Origin: Microbacterium esteraromaticum
GTDB taxonomy: Bacteria; Actinomycetota; Actinomycetes; Actinomycetales; Microbacteriaceae
Length of the DNA: 64,000 nt
Assembly: GCF_900163815.1 (NCBI RefSeq)
Contig: NZ_FUKO01000019.1
Location: 434,001-498,000, forward strand
Direction of reading: 5' to 3'
Position numbers and translations under genes: made by a program. Positions 38,616 through 46,456 of the stretch are shown here, piece after piece. How positions within the stretch are numbered: the first letter of the stretch is position 1; each line of letters starts with the position of its first letter. The notes under the pieces were generated by a model. It had not been told where the DNA came from. It ran no database searches and saw only the letters and a program-made list of their open reading frames with translations.

Positions 38616-40496
38616 TCAGTCGAGTGCGTGCGCGATGAGCCGCTCGAGCGTTTCGAGGCCGTCGCGCGAGAGGATCGACTCCAGGTGCCCCTGGATGGAG
38701 GCGAAGCGCTCGCCGCGAAGCGCATAGACATCGCCGGTCTCCGCATCAGCCGAGACCTCGGCGTCGCGCACGTGGGTCGTGACGGCGGGGACCCGGGCGG
38801 TGAACGTGTTGTAGAAGCCGATCGACGCGTCTGTGCCGAACACCGGCACGGTCTTCTGCACACCCTGGTGCGGGGACGCCAGCGGCACCAGATCGATCCC
38901 GATGCTGTCGGCGAGGATCTGGTGACTGAGGCACACAGCCAGCAGCGGAGCACCAGCATCCCGGCGCCGCGCCACGACGTGCTTCATCCGTGCCATGCGC
39001 GCGGATGCCTCGTCTCGCGGGTCTCCCGGCCCTGGGCCCGCGACGACGAGATCGGCATCGTCGACGGCCAGGTCGGTCACCGCATCCCAGGCCGCGATCT
39101 GCACTTCCAGCCCGAGGTGGCGCAGCTGATGGGCGAGCATCGTGGTGAAGCGATCTTCGGCGTCGACGACGAGAGCGCGAAGACCCGCGAAGCGCTCGGA
39201 CGAGTGCGTGTTCTGCGGCTGCATCCAGAAATCGGCGAGGCGCGTGTTTCGGGATGCCAGAAGCGCCGCGATCTCGGGATCATCCGCCAGCCGTGCCGGG
39301 GCGGGGGCGTCATCGTCGCGCGCTTCGGCGGCGTGATCGCGTTCGATCGCACCGATCGCACCGAGGACTCCCGCGGCCTTGCCGTGTGTCTCGCTGACCT
39401 CGCCCGCCGGGTTGGAGTGCCGCACGAGAGTCGCGCCGACCGGTACGCGCAACCGTCCCTGGTCGACGTAGGCCGTGCGGATGAGGATCGGCGCATCCAG
39501 GTCGTGTCCGCCGTCATCGTTGGGCGTGAACAGTGCCGCTACTCCCGAGTAGTAACCGCGCGGCCGGCGCTCGTGGCGGTTGATCACGACGCAGGCGTTC
39601 TGCATGGGGGAGCCGGTCACCGTCGGTGCGAACATCGTCTCGCGCAGAATGTCGCGTGGGTCGAGCTGGCTCGTGCCGCGGAGCATGTACTCGGTGTGAG
39701 TGAGCCGCGACATCTCCTTGAGGTGCGGGCCGGTGATGCGTCCGCCATCCGAGCAGACCTGGCTCATCATCTTCAGTTCTTCGTCGACGACCATGAAGAG
39801 CTCTTCGGTCTCCTTCGTCGATGACAGGAATTCGCTCAGCGATGCGCGGGTGGCGCCGCCGGCCGGGTGGCGGAAGGTCCCCGAGATCGGATTCATCGTC
39901 ACGACGCCCTCCCGGGCGACGACGTGCGCCTCGGGGCTCGCGCCGACTGCGATCTGCCCAGGTGTGATCACGGCGAACGTCCAGTACGCGCCGCGCTCGT
40001 GTTCGAGCAGCGCCCGGAACCAGGTGAGTGCAGCCGTGCGGTCGTCGGCGGCGAAGCTAGCCAGGAAGTCGCGGCGGATGACGAAGTTCGCGCCCTCGCC
40101 ACGGCCGATCTCCTCGGCGATCACCTGCTCGACGATTTCGCCGTAGTCCTCGTCCGAGATGTCGAACCCACGGTCGGTCAAAGCGATCGCATCGTTCGGG
40201 AGCGCGGCGATGAGTTCGGCTGTGGCCAGTCGTTCATGCTGATCCACGAGAAGACAGCGCAGCGGCGTGCCGTCGTCCTGCGCCTCGAAGCCGCGTTCGC
40301 GGACCTGTCGATACGGCACCATCGCGAAGATCTCACGCGGGCCATCGTCTCCGTCGAGCGGAATATCCGCCAGCAGGTCGACATCGAGGATGTCGCCGGT
40401 GAGCAGTTCGGAACCGCCCTCGCGTGCGATCAGCACGAAGGATGCGGTGGGGTCGGCAGTGAGTTCCCGGATGCGATCGGGCAGGGGTGCAGTCAT
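38616..40496 (-). CDS. Fused anthranilate synthase TrpE-TrpG
   Basis: 626 residues. Makes anthranilate from chorismate and glutamine, the first step of tryptophan synthesis. Residues 1 to about 415 are the chorismate-binding component (TMNPISGTFRHPAGGAT, then ELKMMSQVCSDGGRI). The C-terminal part is a class I glutamine amidotransferase with the nucleophile in LLAVCLSHQI and the His in IQGHLES. PhzE has the same fusion, but the upstream tandem-Trp attenuator shows that this one is controlled as a trp gene. AGGAG precedes the ATG. It is convergent with rseP. Confidence 0.93.
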   Translation of the reverse strand: MTAPLPDRIRELTADPTASFVLIAREGGSELLTGDILDVDLLADIPLDGDDGPREIFAMVPYRQVRERGFEAQDDGTPLRCLLVDQHERLATAELIAALPNDAIALTDRGFDISDEDYGEIVEQVIAEEIGRGEGANFVIRRDFLASFAADDRTAALTWFRALLEHERGAYWTFAVITPGQIAVGASPEAHVVAREGVVTMNPISGTFRHPAGGATRASLSEFLSSTKETEELFMVVDEELKMMSQVCSDGGRITGPHLKEMSRLTHTEYMLRGTSQLDPRDILRETMFAPTVTGSPMQNACVVINRHERRPRGYYSGVAALFTPNDDGGHDLDAPILIRTAYVDQGRLRVPVGATLVRHSNPAGEVSETHGKAAGVLGAIGAIERDHAAEARDDDAPAPARLADDPEIAALLASRNTRLADFWMQPQNTHSSERFAGLRALVVDAEDRFTTMLAHQLRHLGLEVQIAAWDAVTDLAVDDADLVVAGPGPGDPRDEASARMARMKHVVARRRDAGAPLLAVCLSHQILADSIGIDLVPLASPHQGVQKTVPVFGTDASIGFYNTFTARVPAVTTHVRDAEVSADAETGDVYALRGERFASIQGHLESILSRDGLETLERLIAHALD

Positions 40497-40550
40497 CGGT
40501 GTCTCCTGGATTCGGGCATCCGGTGCGGAACGACTCGGTGGAAAAACAAA

Positions 40551-40570
40551 GACCGCCCCGGAAGGCGGTC
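40551..40570 (-). terminator. trp attenuator terminator hairpin
   Basis: On the minus strand GACCGCC-TTCCGG-GGCGGTC is followed by TTTGTTTTT: a 7-bp G/C-rich stem, a six-base loop and a U-tract, 55 bases before the trpEG start. The 5' arm can alternatively pair with the ACCGCC-complementary segment at 40591-40596. Confidence 0.85.
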
Positions 40571-40590
40571 TGGTTCTGGTTCGCGAACAC

Positions 40591-40606
40591 ACCGCCTAGG
40601 AGGCGG
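40591..40606 (-). promoter_or_regulatory. trp attenuator segments 1 and 2 (pause and antiterminator arms)
   Basis: On the minus strand CCGCC (40602-40606, in the Pro-Ala codons of the leader peptide) pairs with GGCGG (40592-40596, at and just after the stop). GGCGGT (40591-40596) can instead pair with ACCGCC of the terminator's 5' arm (40564-40569). This is the classical 1:2, 2:3, 3:4 arrangement: ribosome stalling at the Trp codons covers segment 1 and favours 2:3, allowing read-through. Confidence 0.75.
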
Positions 40607-40631
40607 GCCACCAGGTGAGGTTCGCGGACAT
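40596..40631 (-). CDS. trpL: trp leader peptide MSANLTWWPAS
   Basis: An 11-codon reading frame, ATG to TAG, with two adjacent tryptophan codons (residues 7-8), positioned ahead of alternative hairpins and the anthranilate synthase gene. It acts as the tryptophan sensor: with enough charged tRNA-Trp the ribosome passes the Trp codons and the terminator forms; when tRNA-Trp is scarce it stalls and the gene is transcribed. TACTTT ends six bases before the ATG, so the leader peptide itself is predicted to be translated from a leaderless mRNA. It is too short for ordinary gene finders. Confidence 0.88.
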   Translation of the reverse strand: MSANLTWWPAS

Positions 40632-40637
40632 GGGCCG

Positions 40638-40643
40638 AAAGTA
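40638..40643 (-). promoter_or_regulatory. -10 element of the trpL-trpEG transcript
   Basis: TACTTT on the minus strand ends six bases before the trpL ATG at 40631. Confidence 0.5.
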
Positions 40644-40710
40644 TCACACCCCGTGCGCGCCACGGTCGCGTGTGACGGCCCGACTCGGGTCTTCCACATC
40701 ATCGGCATCG

Positions 40711-40716
40711 TAGGCT
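40711..40716 (+). promoter_or_regulatory. -10 element, leaderless start of ispG
   Basis: TAGGCT ends six bases before the GTG at 40723. Confidence 0.6.
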
Positions 40717-40722
40717 GGTGGG

Positions 40723-41874
40723 GTGCCAGCAGTGAATCTTGGGATGCCGAAAGTCCCCGAAGTCCTCGCCCCTCGTCGCAAGTCCCGTCAGATCCGGGTC
40801 GGCAAGGTGCTCGTCGGCGGCAACGCTCCCGTCAGCGTGCAGTCGATGACGACGACGAAGACGACCGACATCAACGGAACACTGCAGCAGATCGCCGAAC
40901 TGACAGCATCCGGATGCGAGATCGTGCGTGTGGCCGTGCCCTCGCAGGACGACGCCGATGTTCTGCACATCATCGCGCAGAAGAGTCAGATCCCCGTGAT
41001 CGCCGACATCCACTTCCAGCCGAAGTACGTGTTCCAGGCGATCGACGCCGGATGCGGTGCCGTACGTGTGAATCCCGGCAACATCCGCAAGTTCGACGAC
41101 CAGGTCGGCGCCATCGCCGCGGCCGCGAAGGCCGCGAATGTGTCTTTGCGCATCGGCGTGAACGCGGGGTCGCTGGATCCGCGTCTGCTGCAGAAGTACG
41201 GCAAGGCGACGGCTGAGGCGCTCGTGGAGAGCGCGGTGTGGGAAGCGTCGCTGTTCGAAGAGCACGATTTCCACGATTTCAAGATCTCCGTCAAGCACAA
41301 TGACCCCATCGTGATGGTGAAGGCGTACCGTCAGCTCGCCGAGCGAGGCGACTGGCCGCTGCATCTCGGCGTGACCGAGGCGGGGCCCGCGTTCCAGGGC
41401 ACGATCAAGAGCGCCACGGCATTCGGCATCCTGCTCGGCGAGGGGATCGGTGACACTATCCGCGTCTCGCTGTCTGCGCCGCCGGCCGAAGAGGTCAAGG
41501 TCGGGCACCAGATCCTGCAGTCGTTGAACCTTCGCGAACGCAAGCTTGAGATCGTGTCGTGCCCGTCGTGCGGTCGCGCGCAGGTAGACGTCTATTCACT
41601 GGCGGATGCCGTCACCGAGGGCCTGAAGGACATGACCGTGCCGCTGCGCGTGGCCGTCATGGGCTGCGTCGTCAACGGCCCGGGTGAGGCGCGCGAGGCT
41701 GACCTCGGGGTCGCCTCGGGCAACGGCAAGGGGCAGATCTTCGTCAAGGGCGAGGTCATCAAGACCGTGCCCGAAGCCGACATCGTGCAGACGCTGATCG
41801 AAGAGGCGAACCGCATCGCCGCTGAGATGGGTGCGGAGGCCGGCATCGGCACCGCGCAGGTCGTCACCGGCTGA
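40723..41874 (+). CDS. ispG: 4-hydroxy-3-methylbut-2-enyl diphosphate synthase
   Basis: 383 residues. A [4Fe-4S] enzyme of the MEP isoprenoid pathway, turning MEcPP into HMBPP. The N-terminal TIM barrel has [19 protein letters not shown] and [14 protein letters not shown]. The iron-sulfur cysteines are in [13 protein letters not shown] and [12 protein letters not shown]. The GTG start fits the TAGGCT hexamer six bases upstream. The AlaX-like gene starts five bases after the stop, so the two are probably cotranscribed. Confidence 0.97.
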   Translation: MPAVNLGMPKVPEVLAPRRKSRQIRVGKVLVGGNAPVSVQSMTTTKTTDINGTLQQIAELTASGCEIVRVAVPSQDDADVLHIIAQKSQIPVIADIHFQPKYVFQAIDAGCGAVRVNPGNIRKFDDQVGAIAAAAKAANVSLRIGVNAGSLDPRLLQKYGKATAEALVESAVWEASLFEEHDFHDFKISVKHNDPIVMVKAYRQLAERGDWPLHLGVTEAGPAFQGTIKSATAFGILLGEGIGDTIRVSLSAPPAEEVKVGHQILQSLNLRERKLEIVSCPSCGRAQVDVYSLADAVTEGLKDMTVPLRVAVMGCVVNGPGEAREADLGVASGNGKGQIFVKGEVIKTVPEADIVQTLIEEANRIAAEMGAEAGIGTAQVVTG

Positions 41875-41879
41875 CCCGT

Positions 41880-42734
41880 ATGGAATCCACACGCATCACA
41901 TTTCCGGCCGGTTCGTTGCAGGGTGACGGCGAAGTCCTGATCATCGACCGCGAGATCGCGGTGGTCATCGGCGACGCCACGCCTTTTCATCCCGTCGACC
42001 ACACCTGGCCGGATCAGCCCGGCGATGTCGGAACGCTCAGCGTCGGCGATGCTCAGGTCGTCGTGACCGAAGCTGTCATGGCCGCGGTGAGTGACGACGG
42101 TGTACTCGCCGTCGGTGCAGACATTCCCGTGAAGCGCGGTGCGGACGGCTGGACCTGGCTGGTCGCGCATCGAATTGAAGGTGAGTTGCCGCCGGAGATC
42201 TCGGTGGGTTCGGTCGTCACGCTCGAAGTCGATGCTGAGCACCGCGCTGCTCTCAGTCGCGGGCACACGGCCTGCCATCTCGCTTCCCTGGCTCTGGACG
42301 CCGTGCTGGCTGATCTGTGGCGCAAAGAGATCGCGATGGATCCGCTCGGCAACCCCGACTTCGAAGGCAAGGCGAACCAGTCGAGCCGGATCCATGCCGA
42401 TGGCAGTGTCGACGAGTACCGACTCGGCAAGAGCCTGCGCAAAGCCGGCTTCGACTCAGAAGGCTTCGCCGGTTCGGTCGACGAGCGCGAGACTCGCATC
42501 AATGCGCTGCTGGCTGAGTGGGTGGCGGCGGGTGGCGAGAGCCGCATCGAGGTCGACGGTCCGAACATCTCCGATCGACGGACCTGGCGATGCGAGTTGC
42601 CGGGTGGCGAAGTGGGCTTCCTCTGCGGCGGCACGCATGTGCGCTCGCTGACCGAGTTCGCCGCGATCACCGTCTCGCTGGACCTCAGCGATCCGCAGCT
42701 GCTGGTGATGACGACGACGGCCGTTCCTGCCTGA
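41880..42734 (+). CDS. AlaX-like alanyl-tRNA editing protein / metal-dependent hydrolase
   Basis: 284 residues. Free-standing relative of the AlaRS editing domain, expected to remove Ser or Gly from misacylated tRNA-Ala. The zinc-binding motifs are present: HTACH (in RGHTACHLASLAL) and CGGTH (in FLCGGTHVRSLTEF). A beta-barrel-like N-terminal part (residues 1-110) resembles the AlaRS editing-domain accessory fold. It lies five bases after ispG, with no separate promoter visible. Substrate preference is inferred from the family only. Confidence 0.82.
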   Translation: MESTRITFPAGSLQGDGEVLIIDREIAVVIGDATPFHPVDHTWPDQPGDVGTLSVGDAQVVVTEAVMAAVSDDGVLAVGADIPVKRGADGWTWLVAHRIEGELPPEISVGSVVTLEVDAEHRAALSRGHTACHLASLALDAVLADLWRKEIAMDPLGNPDFEGKANQSSRIHADGSVDEYRLGKSLRKAGFDSEGFAGSVDERETRINALLAEWVAAGGESRIEVDGPNISDRRTWRCELPGGEVGFLCGGTHVRSLTEFAAITVSLDLSDPQLLVMTTTAVPA

Positions 42735-42744
42735 TCGGGCGCGC

Positions 42745-42804
42745 CATAACTCCGCGGATCTACCCAAATCCGCGTGATCTGTGCGGAACCTCTGCGACGT
42801 TATG
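42745..42804. repeat. Nested imperfect palindrome between converging genes
   Basis: CATAAC (42745-42750) is the reverse complement of GTTATG (42799-42804). Inside is a perfect 7-bp stem CGCGGAT/ATCCGCG (42753-42759 with 42768-42774) with an eight-base loop. It fills the 108-base gap between the converging AlaX-like and GntR genes. It could be a bidirectional terminator or a REP-like intergenic repeat; neither arm ends in a U-tract. Confidence 0.5.
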
Positions 42805-42842
42805 CCGATCTGCGAGGAGCGCCCGAGGCGCATCCGGCCGGA

Positions 42843-43190
42843 TCACCACATCGCCCGCAGGACGCGTTCGGCGTCCACTTGGGTGAGACCGTCCTTCTGA
42901 GCGGCGGCAACCAGAGCTCGTGCAGCAGCAGCAACAGGCTTCGAGACTGTGACGGCGGAGCTGCTTACGCGCGTACCCGCGCCTACGCGCGACGTGACAA
43001 GCCCGTCTGCTTCCAATTGCCGGTATGCCTTAGCGACGGTGCCGGGCGCCACTCCTAGATCGGAAGCGAGCTGGCGAACCGATGGCAGTCGCTCATCGGC
43101 GGCGAGACGCCCAGCGGTGATCAGCCCACGCAATTGGCCGTGGACTTGCTCTGCCGGTGACCCACCAGTAGGCGAGATCGTGATGATCAT
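42843..43190 (-). CDS. YtrA-type GntR family transcriptional regulator
   Basis: 115 residues. The winged-helix GntR domain covers residues about 10-78 (AEQVHGQLRGLITAGRL, RLPSVRQLASDLGVAPGTVA, KAYRQLEADGLVTSRVGAGT), followed by only about 35 residues. The short effector region is typical of the YtrA subfamily, which usually controls its own operon with a transporter or membrane protein. It starts in an ATGA overlap with the membrane protein gene upstream. Two palindromes lie in that operon's promoter and are the likely operators. Confidence 0.9.
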   Translation of the reverse strand: MIITISPTGGSPAEQVHGQLRGLITAGRLAADERLPSVRQLASDLGVAPGTVAKAYRQLEADGLVTSRVGAGTRVSSSAVTVSKPVAAAARALVAAAQKDGLTQVDAERVLRAMW

Positions 43191-44077
43191 GCTGCTGATG
43201 GTTTTCGTGCCCGCGAATTCGGTATCGCGACCAAGGCGATGAGAAGCCACATCGCGAGGCCGGCTGTCAGCGCTATCTCGCTTCCCCAGTGCAATGCTGG
43301 CTCGAGCGCGGCGAAAGGGGGGCCAACTGCGACGGTCCCGAGTTCAGTCGTCGTAGCCTCGCCCCGCACCCCTGCTGTACTCGCGAGGGAGCGAAGAATG
43401 ACCGAGAGATGCACAAGGATCGATCCTGCTGCTGCTCGGCCGATGCTAGCGGCGCGAATACGTCTTGTGATGGTGTCGGCTACCGCATCGTCCTGCCACG
43501 CAGGGCGCGGGATGATCAGCCAGGCCATGACTGTTGCTGCGAGAAGAGCAACCAGCATCCATAGGGCGGGAATCGAGAAATGCCATCCGTAGATCGCGGT
43601 CGCTATTGATGTGCCTGTAGTCCCGACCAGGAATTTGTATAGGGCGCGATGGCCTTCGGAATCGACTGTCGATACTGTCCCAGCCGCGATAGTGAAGAGG
43701 AGGACAACGACGGTCAGCGCGGTCAGTGTCCAGACCCATCGGAACGTCACGAAGGACAGGAAGGTCCGGCGAGACAAGTGGGAATGAGTGGTCGTCCGAG
43801 CCTTGGACCGCGGAATGCTCAACAGAAGCACTGCGAGGATCCCCAGCCCGAGAGGCAGAATCGCGGTGATTGACAGGTCGGAGAGAAAAGGCACCCGCCA
43901 TGCGGCGCGTGACACGACGATAGCTGCTGCCGGGATAACCCCGGCGAGCACGGTCAGGACCGAGACGATTCGCCCGAGCCGGGGCACTGGCTGCATGACG
44001 ACGAACCGAATGACGACAGCTCCCAGCAGCGCGATCGTCGGAGCCGCACCGAGCACGATCAGCGGATAAACTCCCAT
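43187..44077 (-). CDS. Multi-pass membrane protein coupled to a GntR regulator
   Basis: 296 residues with about seven hydrophobic helices (for example near residues 5-28, 38-58, 70-88, 110-132, 160-185, 262-285). I do not recognise a named family. It has no ATPase partner, so it is not an obvious ABC permease. AAGGAGG lies seven bases before the ATG, and its stop overlaps the GntR start. Proteins in such YtrA operons often respond to envelope stress or antibiotics; that is inference. Codon use is somewhat less GC-rich than in neighbours, fitting an accessory gene. Confidence 0.75.
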   Translation of the reverse strand: MGVYPLIVLGAAPTIALLGAVVIRFVVMQPVPRLGRIVSVLTVLAGVIPAAAIVVSRAAWRVPFLSDLSITAILPLGLGILAVLLLSIPRSKARTTTHSHLSRRTFLSFVTFRWVWTLTALTVVVLLFTIAAGTVSTVDSEGHRALYKFLVGTTGTSIATAIYGWHFSIPALWMLVALLAATVMAWLIIPRPAWQDDAVADTITRRIRAASIGRAAAGSILVHLSVILRSLASTAGVRGEATTTELGTVAVGPPFAALEPALHWGSEIALTAGLAMWLLIALVAIPNSRARKPSAA

Positions 44078-44093
44078 GTGCTTTCCTCCTTAA

Positions 44094-44134
44094 TGTGTCA
44101 TACCACTGACACATAATGTATCAACGTGCTGATA
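44094..44134 (-). promoter_or_regulatory. Promoter with two palindromic operators for the GntR operon
   Basis: Palindrome 1 is TGTGTCA-N6-TGACACA (44094-44113); palindrome 2 is TATCA-N6-TGATA (44119-44134); their centres are 23 bases apart. On the minus strand a TTGATA (44124-44119) and TATGAC (44102-44097), 16 bases apart, overlap the two palindromes and could be -35 and -10. Binding of the downstream GntR repressor would block the promoter. Confidence 0.6.
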
Positions 44135-44159
44135 CGGTGTCGAGGGCAAATGGAATCCT

Positions 44160-45005
44160 TCAGTGCATTCGTTGCAGCGCGTCTGCCAGCATCCGATGGC
44201 CTTGTGCTTCAAACTCCTCATCGCCGACCTGAAACGCCCAGCAGGTAGTGCCGACGGCTTCGCGCAGCGTGGCCATCCGCCAGCGATCGCCATCGCGTGG
44301 GTCCTGACCATACGCTTCGAAGAAGGCCGACTCCACCTCCGGGTGACGCTGCCACTGCTGTGCGGCCAGGCGCACAAGATCCGTCGCAGCCGGGCGGAAA
44401 GCGAAGCGCCCGAAGTCGATCACTCGCACGGTGCCGTCATCGACCAGCCAGTTGCGTGGCTGCCAGTCGCCGTGCGTCGGCACGAGATCGACGGGCGGCG
44501 CAGCATCCGTTTCGAGGATGTGCTTCGCCTCCGCGGCGATGGGTTGCTCAATCCGATGCGGACCCTCAAGCCAGACCAGAGCACGAGCGTTCACCCGGGC
44601 CTCGTACTCCTCGTCGACGCAGGATTCCTGGCTGTGCAGACGCTGCAGGAGCCCGCCCGCCTGCGCATACGTGGACGGATGCCATTCAGCATCCGATCCC
44701 TCCACAAGCCGCCCAGGCAGATACTCAAGCAGCATCACCCGCTCCTCTGGCAGCGAATCGATCAGGCGCGCGGCGTGCCCGCTGTCGACCAGCGCTGACG
44801 TCCAGCCGTCGTGTGCGGCGATCTCCCGATCGATGTGATGGTTGCTGGCGTCACCGGCTTTCACCACATAGTCGTGGGCGCCATCGCGCACCTGCAGCAC
44901 GGTCGACGCCATGATGCCCCACGACATGTCTCGCACCAGGAATGTGCCAGGCAGACGCGACCGCACCCATGCGGCTTGCGCCTTGGCGAGACCCCAGTCG
45001 CTCAC
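44160..45005 (-). CDS. Aminoglycoside phosphotransferase-family kinase-like protein
   Basis: 281 residues. Protein-kinase-like fold of the APH/choline kinase family. The Brenner motif is HGDWQPRNWL with the catalytic Asp, and the metal-binding motif is VIDFGRFAF. The N-lobe has YVVKAGDAS with the ATP-binding Lys. The true substrate may be a small molecule; antibiotic resistance cannot be claimed. The GTG start overlaps the stop of the RNB ribonuclease gene (GTGA), so the two form an operon. Confidence 0.85.
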   Translation of the reverse strand: MSDWGLAKAQAAWVRSRLPGTFLVRDMSWGIMASTVLQVRDGAHDYVVKAGDASNHHIDREIAAHDGWTSALVDSGHAARLIDSLPEERVMLLEYLPGRLVEGSDAEWHPSTYAQAGGLLQRLHSQESCVDEEYEARVNARALVWLEGPHRIEQPIAAEAKHILETDAAPPVDLVPTHGDWQPRNWLVDDGTVRVIDFGRFAFRPAATDLVRLAAQQWQRHPEVESAFFEAYGQDPRDGDRWRMATLREAVGTTCWAFQVGDEEFEAQGHRMLADALQRMH

Positions 45006-46420
45006 GCCGCGAACTCGACCTCGCCCTTGGCGATGTTCGTCCGCACCAGCCGCACCGATACCGTCGTTCCCGGGACTGTTCCGGTGGGCACGGAAGCAGT
45101 CGCGGTCACAGCTGGGTCGGCGATCTGGATGGCTGCACGCTCATCTCCGCGCAGCTCGATGACTGTCGCATCGACGGTGGTGCCGACGAGCGGATGCAGC
45201 AGGGCGGCCTCGACCCGATTGAGCGTGTCTGCATTCAGGCGGGATGCCCGCTGACCGGACTCCTGCATGAGCGCAGGCAGCGTCTCCAGCGACGAGCGCG
45301 CCCACTCCGGAGCCTCGTCGCCCTTCGACACCGCGAGACAGATCGCAAGCGACCAGCGGTCCACGAGCCTCCGCAGCGGTGCCGTCGCATGCGCGTAAGA
45401 CGCACCGATCGCCGCCTGCTCGATATCTGCCGGCACCTGTCCGTCGAAGGTGACGTATCCGGCGCCGCGGAACAGCGACGCCGCTGCCTCGAGCACTGGC
45501 AGCGTCATCGGGTCAGCCTTGTCGAGTCCGCGCAGGAACTCGCCGTACTGCCCGGTCGTCCATGGTCGACCGAGCGCCTCGGTCTGACGACGGAACGTGT
45601 CGAACGCGCGCTCATCGGGCTGCGGCATCGTACGCAGCACACCGACCTTCGCCCCGAGCATGAGTTCGGCCGCCGCCATCCCCGTCATCAGGGAGAGATG
45701 CGCGTTCCATTCCTCGATCGGCAGGGGATGGCGTCGTTCGATGTCATAGGTGCCGTCCTTACGCTGCACGACCTCTTCGTCGGGGAGGTTGAGGCTCGCA
45801 CCCCCGCGCTCGCTCTCCTGCGCCTGCCGCAGCGCACCGATCTCGCCCAGAAGCGCCAGCGGACCGTCATCGCCGCGATCCATCTCCGCCTGCGCCGATG
45901 CGTAGTCAAGCTTTGCTCGCGACTTCATGAGCGCGCGTTCCAAGCGAAAATCAGTGACGGCGCCGGCGTCGTCCAGCGAGAACGTCCACACCAGCGCGGG
46001 GCGCTCAACGTCAGGCAGAAGTGAAGCTCGCCCCTCAGAGAGTGCGACGGGATGCAGCGGAATGTTTCCGTCAGCCAGGTACAGCGTCTGTCCTCGCTGA
46101 CGCGCTTCAGCGTCGACCGCGCCGCCCGGGGTCACGAAGCCCGGCACGTCTGCGATCGCGTATCGCACCTGAAATCCGGTGCTGGCGCGCTCGAGGTGGA
46201 AGGCCTGATCCAGATCCATCGAGCCGAGCGGATCCAGCGTGGCAAAGGGCACATCACGCAGGTCCAGCTCGGGTTCCGGGGCTGTCGCCGACTCGGCCTC
46301 CGCGAGAGCCGCCGGCGAGAACGTCGTCGGCGATTCGATATCGGCCCGCAGCTCGGCGAGGGCGGCAGCCAGTTCGCTCTGCTCGGCGGACGGGGCTACG
46401 TGCGATCGGCGCTGAGGCAT
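45002..46420 (-). CDS. RNB-domain ribonuclease (RNase II/R family)
   Basis: 472 residues. A 3'-5' exoribonuclease-type RNB domain covers nearly the whole protein; cold-shock and S1 RNA-binding domains of RNase R are absent. The metal site reads LDPLGSMDLDQ (Asp63, Asp69, Asp71, then Gln72), where E. coli RNase II has a fourth Asp. ASYAHATAPLRRLVDRW contains the conserved arginines near the C-terminus. The start is set by TAGGGT six bases upstream. It forms an operon with the APH-like gene and is divergent from the PEP mutase-family gene. Confidence 0.92.
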   Translation of the reverse strand: MPQRRSHVAPSAEQSELAAALAELRADIESPTTFSPAALAEAESATAPEPELDLRDVPFATLDPLGSMDLDQAFHLERASTGFQVRYAIADVPGFVTPGGAVDAEARQRGQTLYLADGNIPLHPVALSEGRASLLPDVERPALVWTFSLDDAGAVTDFRLERALMKSRAKLDYASAQAEMDRGDDGPLALLGEIGALRQAQESERGGASLNLPDEEVVQRKDGTYDIERRHPLPIEEWNAHLSLMTGMAAAELMLGAKVGVLRTMPQPDERAFDTFRRQTEALGRPWTTGQYGEFLRGLDKADPMTLPVLEAAASLFRGAGYVTFDGQVPADIEQAAIGASYAHATAPLRRLVDRWSLAICLAVSKGDEAPEWARSSLETLPALMQESGQRASRLNADTLNRVEAALLHPLVGTTVDATVIELRGDERAAIQIADPAVTATASVPTGTVPGTTVSVRLVRTNIAKGEVEFAA

Positions 46421-46426
46421 GGATCC

Positions 46427-46432
46427 ACCCTA
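46427..46432 (-). promoter_or_regulatory. -10 element, leaderless start of the RNB gene
   Basis: TAGGGT on the minus strand ends six bases before the ATG at 46420. Confidence 0.55.
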
Positions 46433-46444
46433 CGCACGGCCCGC

Positions 46445-46450
46445 TACGGT
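46445..46450 (+). promoter_or_regulatory. -10 element, leaderless start of the PEP mutase-family gene
   Basis: TACGGT ends six bases before the ATG at 46457. It lies back to back with the divergent RNB promoter, 12 bases away. Confidence 0.55.
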
Positions 46451-46456
46451 GGAGGT

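Noticed and set aside
44160..45005. Aminoglycoside resistance gene
   Set aside because: Only the broad kinase-like motifs are present; nothing in the sequence or context indicates an antibiotic substrate.
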